Of a DNA stretch of 17,116 nt, positions 14,621 to 17,116 are shown piece by piece. The position numbers and the translations under genes were made by a program. This DNA is from Parachlamydiaceae bacterium. Lineage in GTDB: Bacteria > Chlamydiota > Chlamydiia > Chlamydiales > Parachlamydiaceae. The notes under the pieces are model-generated. The model saw only the letters and a list, made by a program, of their open reading frames with translations. It was not told where the DNA came from and made no database searches. The first letter of the stretch is position 1; each line of letters opens with the position of its first letter. The stretch covers positions 1-17,116 of the forward strand of contig JACCVN010000616.1 in the NCBI GenBank assembly GCA_013698165.1, read 5' to 3'.

Positions 14621-15868
14621 ATGAAAAAACGCATTGTTATTACGGGAATGGGAGTCGTCTCCTGTTTTGGAAACGAAGTAGAACAATTTTATAAGCACTT
14701 ACTTGCCGGTGATAGTGGTGTTAAGACTATCACATCCTTTCCAATTGATGATTTTCCTGTTAAGATTGCCGCCCCCATAGAGAATTTTGATTGCGGTGAT
14801 TATCTTGATAAGAAACAGGCTCGCCGTGTTGATCGCAATATTGCGTTTACTGTCGTAGCAGGAAAGAAAGCGTTGGAATCTGCTGGACTTGGGCCTGAAC
14901 AAAGAGCTTCATTAGTCCCCCAGCGATGCGGGGTGCTGGTCGGTTCGGGCATGGGTGGAATGAGCGTATTTGTCGATGGCGTAGAAACATTACATTCTAA
15001 AGGTCCAAAGCGCACATCTCCTTTTCTAATCCCTTATATTCTTCCTAATATGGGTAGTGCCACGCTAGCTATTGAAATCGGCTTTATGGGGCCTAATTAT
15101 TCTATTTCGACCGCTTGTGCCACTGCAAATAATTGTATTCTTTCTGCAGCTGCTCATATCCGTGCCGGTGAAGCTGATCTAATGATTTGTGGAGGTTCTG
15201 AAGCTGCTATTATTCCTCTCGGAATGGCCGGCTTTTCAGCCTGTAAAGCTCTTTCATCTCGCAATGATGATCCCGTTCGTGCTTCTCGCCCTTGGGATAA
15301 AGGCCGCGATGGCTTTGTGATGGGTGAAGGTGCCGGAGTTCTTGTTATTGAATCTCTAGAGCATGCTCAGGCCCGTGGAGCAACCATTTTAGCCGAGTTG
15401 TTAGGCTGGGGGCTTTCGTGCGATGCGCATCATATGACAGAGCCTCATCCCGAAGGTGAAGGTGTCGTGCAATGCCTAGTCGGCGCTTTTAAAAATGCGG
15501 AAATTGTTGCCACAGATGTCAATTATATCAATGCCCATGCGACATCGACTCCTGTAGGTGATGTTGCTGAAGTGAGAGCTTTGAAAAAAGTCTTCCATCA
15601 TCCTGAATCAATTGTGATGAATTCGACAAAGTCTATGATTGGTCACTCTCTTGGAGCCGCTGGAGGGCTTGAAGCAGTGGCTACTATTGAAGCAATTAGA
15701 ACAGGACTTGTGCATCCAACGATCAATCTTGATGACCCTGAGGAGATCTGTGCTGGTTTCCAGCTGCCTACAAAAATGATGCCTTATCAAATTAAAGTAG
15801 CTGTTTCAAATTCATTTGGGTTTGGAGGTCACAATGCGACTTTAGTCTTTGCCCCCTTTCATGAGTAA
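14621..15868 (+). CDS. fabF: FabF, beta-ketoacyl-ACP synthase II
   Basis: FabF condenses malonyl-ACP with acyl-ACP in each elongation cycle of type II fatty acid synthesis. The full thiolase fold is present in 415 aa: start MKKRIVITGMGVVSCFGNEV, nucleophile C166 in SISTACATANN, first active-site histidine H306 in NAHATSTPVGD, conserved lysine K337 and second histidine H342 in NSTKSMIGHSLGAAGGLEAV, and the C-terminal SNSFGFGGHNA loop that gates the active site. GGSEAAI and RPWDKGRDGFVMGEGAG are further family blocks. All catalytic residues (Cys-His-His) are intact. It is seven codons or less from both neighbours, in the same order as CT769-CT771 of C. trachomatis. Confidence 0.97.
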   Translation: MKKRIVITGMGVVSCFGNEVEQFYKHLLAGDSGVKTITSFPIDDFPVKIAAPIENFDCGDYLDKKQARRVDRNIAFTVVAGKKALESAGLGPEQRASLVPQRCGVLVGSGMGGMSVFVDGVETLHSKGPKRTSPFLIPYILPNMGSATLAIEIGFMGPNYSISTACATANNCILSAAAHIRAGEADLMICGGSEAAIIPLGMAGFSACKALSSRNDDPVRASRPWDKGRDGFVMGEGAGVLVIESLEHAQARGATILAELLGWGLSCDAHHMTEPHPEGEGVVQCLVGAFKNAEIVATDVNYINAHATSTPVGDVAEVRALKKVFHHPESIVMNSTKSMIGHSLGAAGGLEAVATIEAIRTGLVHPTINLDDPEEICAGFQLPTKMMPYQIKVAVSNSFGFGGHNATLVFAPFHE

Positions 15869-15874
15869 ACCTGA

Positions 15875-16300
15875 ATGATTAAAGATGAGTCTTTCGGCAT
15901 TATTCCTCTGCAAAAGATAGGCGGAGTGTGGCAAGTTCTCCTGATTAAGCAGCGATACGGAAGACACTGGTCTTTTCCCAAGGGTCATCCTGAAGGGAAT
16001 GAAACACCGGAAGAATCTGCACTCCGAGAGTTTTTTGAAGAAACTGGGTTAACTGTAACACGGTATTTATCAGATTCTCCTCTGAGTGAATCATACGAAT
16101 TCCGTTCTCGAGGTTCGAAAATCTCCAAGACGGTGCAGTATTTTGTTGCCGAAGTTGAAGGCAAAATTTCTTTAGATCCTAAAGAAATTGTGGCATGCAA
16201 ATGGGTCCCCCTCACCGAAGCTTGCGACCATGTGACCTTCCCCCAAGCTAAAGAGCTCTGCGACCAAGCTATATTGCTCCTTGAAGGACAGGATTCTTAA
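15875..16300 (+). CDS. Nudix hydrolase, probable dinucleoside polyphosphate hydrolase
   Basis: A 141-aa protein with a perfect Nudix box GX5EX7REUXEEXGU at 37-59 (GHPEGNETPEESALREFFEE, then TGL), including the metal-binding glutamates E52, E55 and E56. Before it, FGIIPLQKIGGVWQVLLIKQ and WSFPKG are the first strands, and after it VQYFVAEVEGKISLDPKEIV and ACKWVPLTEA the later ones. The short form with 'HWSFPKGHpE.gE' resembles Ap4A hydrolases of the asymmetrical type, and the gene after fabF in Chlamydia (about CT771) is annotated that way. Ap4A removal is the likely role, but other nucleoside diphosphate substrates cannot be excluded. The ATG lies six bases after the fabF stop. No terminator is clear after it on this strand. 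Confidence 0.92.
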   Translation: MIKDESFGIIPLQKIGGVWQVLLIKQRYGRHWSFPKGHPEGNETPEESALREFFEETGLTVTRYLSDSPLSESYEFRSRGSKISKTVQYFVAEVEGKISLDPKEIVACKWVPLTEACDHVTFPQAKELCDQAILLLEGQDS

Positions 16301-16536
16301 AGGATAAAGAGGGAAGGCTGAAGACCGTGATTAATTTTTATTTACCTACTTTCTACTAAATCTATCACTTAAGTAGTTGAAGAAGCGAAACGTTTACGAT
16401 ATTCCAATTGCCTACCAGAATCTTCCAATTTGCTAATTAACAATTCTTATTTAATTTTATACCATTATTTTAAAAACTGGTAAAAAATATGATGCCCCAA
16501 GAAAACCTCCAGTTATCACAAACAATTCAGCAAAAT

Positions 16537-16564
16537 AAAAAAGGCCTGGTTAAGTACCAGACCT
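16537..16564 (-). terminator. Rho-independent terminator of the right-edge minus-strand gene
   Basis: On the minus strand AGGTCTGGT, a 5-base loop and ACCAGGCCT form a 9-base stem with one G-T wobble (16556-16564 with 16542-16550), followed by six Ts. It starts 43 bases after the TAA at 16608. This supports the view that the gene originally ended at 16608, not at the earlier in-frame stop at 16706. The stretch 16301-16607 shows no gene otherwise. Confidence 0.75.
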
Positions 16565-16607
16565 GATGGATATTATCGAACTCTCGTCCTTAGAAACAAA
16601 TAAGCGA

Positions 16608-17116
16608 TTAACTTACATTACGAATGACTTTTTCAAGATCAACTAGAGATGGTTTTCTATTTAACTTTTCCATTTCAGCCATCACTTCTGCGATAGGTCT
16701 TTTAGCTATTTCTTGCCCATAAATAAACAGTGAAATATGATTATTGTAAGCAGCTTTGTTCTTGCGATTTGTTCCTTTGCCATTTTTTCATATTTATTCA
16801 CTCGCAAGATATCAACAACGAACATTGTTATATTCCCAATAATTGGAACTGCTTCAACTAACCCTCTAACGATATTTTTTGCTCCCAGAAGTGCTTCTTG
16901 AAGATGGTGCTCTCTATGGTCACTAAAAATAGAACAAGCAAGGTGTACGATTGTATGAACAACACCCAATAAAGCTCGCGCTAAACCAGAAATTGTGCTG
17001 ACAGCAGGTATATAACCTAGCAAGTTTAATTTAGTGTTTGACGAATCTGTGCTAGTTGAAGTGGACCAAGCCACCAAAGAATCAGGCGAGCGGTCTACTT
17101 TTGAAGTTATAAACAT
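16608..17116 (-). CDS. Hydrophobic hypothetical protein, apparently frameshifted, reaching the right edge
   Basis: Read on the minus strand from an ATG at the very edge (17114-17116), the first frame gives 136 codons and stops at 16706. It has hydrophobic stretches at about 33-62 (LLGYIPAVSTISGLARALLG and on) and 90-108 (AVPIIGNITMFVVDIL), separated by a His-rich charged stretch (SDHREHHLQEA). Its last 15 or so residues look unnatural. In the neighbouring frame the text continues sensibly as AAYNNHISLFIYGQEIAKRP, then AEVMAEMEKLNRKPSLVDLE and a TAA at 16608. One missing base between about 16755 and 16790 explains this; the likeliest sites are the A6 run (minus strand, 16783-16788) or AAA at 16755-16757. 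The intact product would be at least 169 aa. Whether the edge ATG is the true start is unknown. I do not recognise the family; two hydrophobic stretches would suit an inclusion-membrane protein, but that is a guess. Confidence 0.6.

Noticed and set aside
16489..16566. 25-codon ORF in the last intergenic gap
   Set aside because: No Shine-Dalgarno, and it overlaps the minus-strand terminator.
1..17116. tRNA, rRNA, CRISPR arrays, intact transposase genes
   Set aside because: None seen: no regularly spaced identical repeats, no cloverleaf-like sequence noticed by eye, and no transposase motifs in any frame given by a credible ORF.

Overview
The window looks like the chromosome of an environmental chlamydia (Chlamydiae, probably order Parachlamydiales). 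The main argument is gene order. From murG to the Nudix gene the order is murG, murC, an FtsQ-like gene, cutA, a small KH-domain gene, a STAS-domain anti-sigma antagonist, miaA, then further genes, a large coiled-coil protein, rsfS, fabF and a Nudix hydrolase. This follows, from memory, the Chlamydia trachomatis block of about CT761-CT771, with extra genes that Chlamydiaceae do not have there. The DNA is moderately AT-rich by eye. I cannot name the species from sequence alone.

Left accessory region (1-4383). A minus-strand gene runs off the left edge and starts with a Rossmann GxxGxxG motif (epimerase/dehydrogenase-like). Next comes an imperfect palindrome of about 450 bp (448-894) made of nested inverted repeats. 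It is followed by a 1063-residue protein with degenerate ankyrin repeats that I cannot assign to a family, then a short hairpin and the murG promoter region.

Cell-envelope and division block (4384-7732). murG, murC and an FtsQ-like gene are packed with 1-base overlaps and must be one transcript. They make lipid II precursors and a POTRA-type divisome protein. MurC ends without a D-Ala-D-Ala ligase domain, unlike the MurC-Ddl fusion of Chlamydiaceae.

Housekeeping block (7765-10645). CutA, the KH protein, the STAS protein (own strong promoter and Shine-Dalgarno), MiaA (tRNA i6A37 synthesis) and an overlapping NAD(P)H-dependent FMN reductase-like gene. A 360-base gap follows. It holds a stable hairpin, a possible 35-residue membrane ORF on the minus strand, and a lone half-copy of the left-hand palindromic repeat.

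Right block (11006-16300). An acidic, coiled-coil conserved chlamydial protein, a HAD-IB phosphatase-like protein, NadD, RsfS (ribosome silencing), FabF (fatty acid elongation) and a Nudix hydrolase, closely spaced on the plus strand. After a gap of about 300 bases with a minus-strand terminator, a minus-strand hydrophobic protein enters from the right edge. Its reading frame appears broken by one missing base.

The most unusual signal is the repeat family. Three copies (two as arms of the palindrome, one solo) each carry a TTCTCA-N16/17-TATA-like motif pointing outward to the start of the next gene. They may act as mobile promoters.
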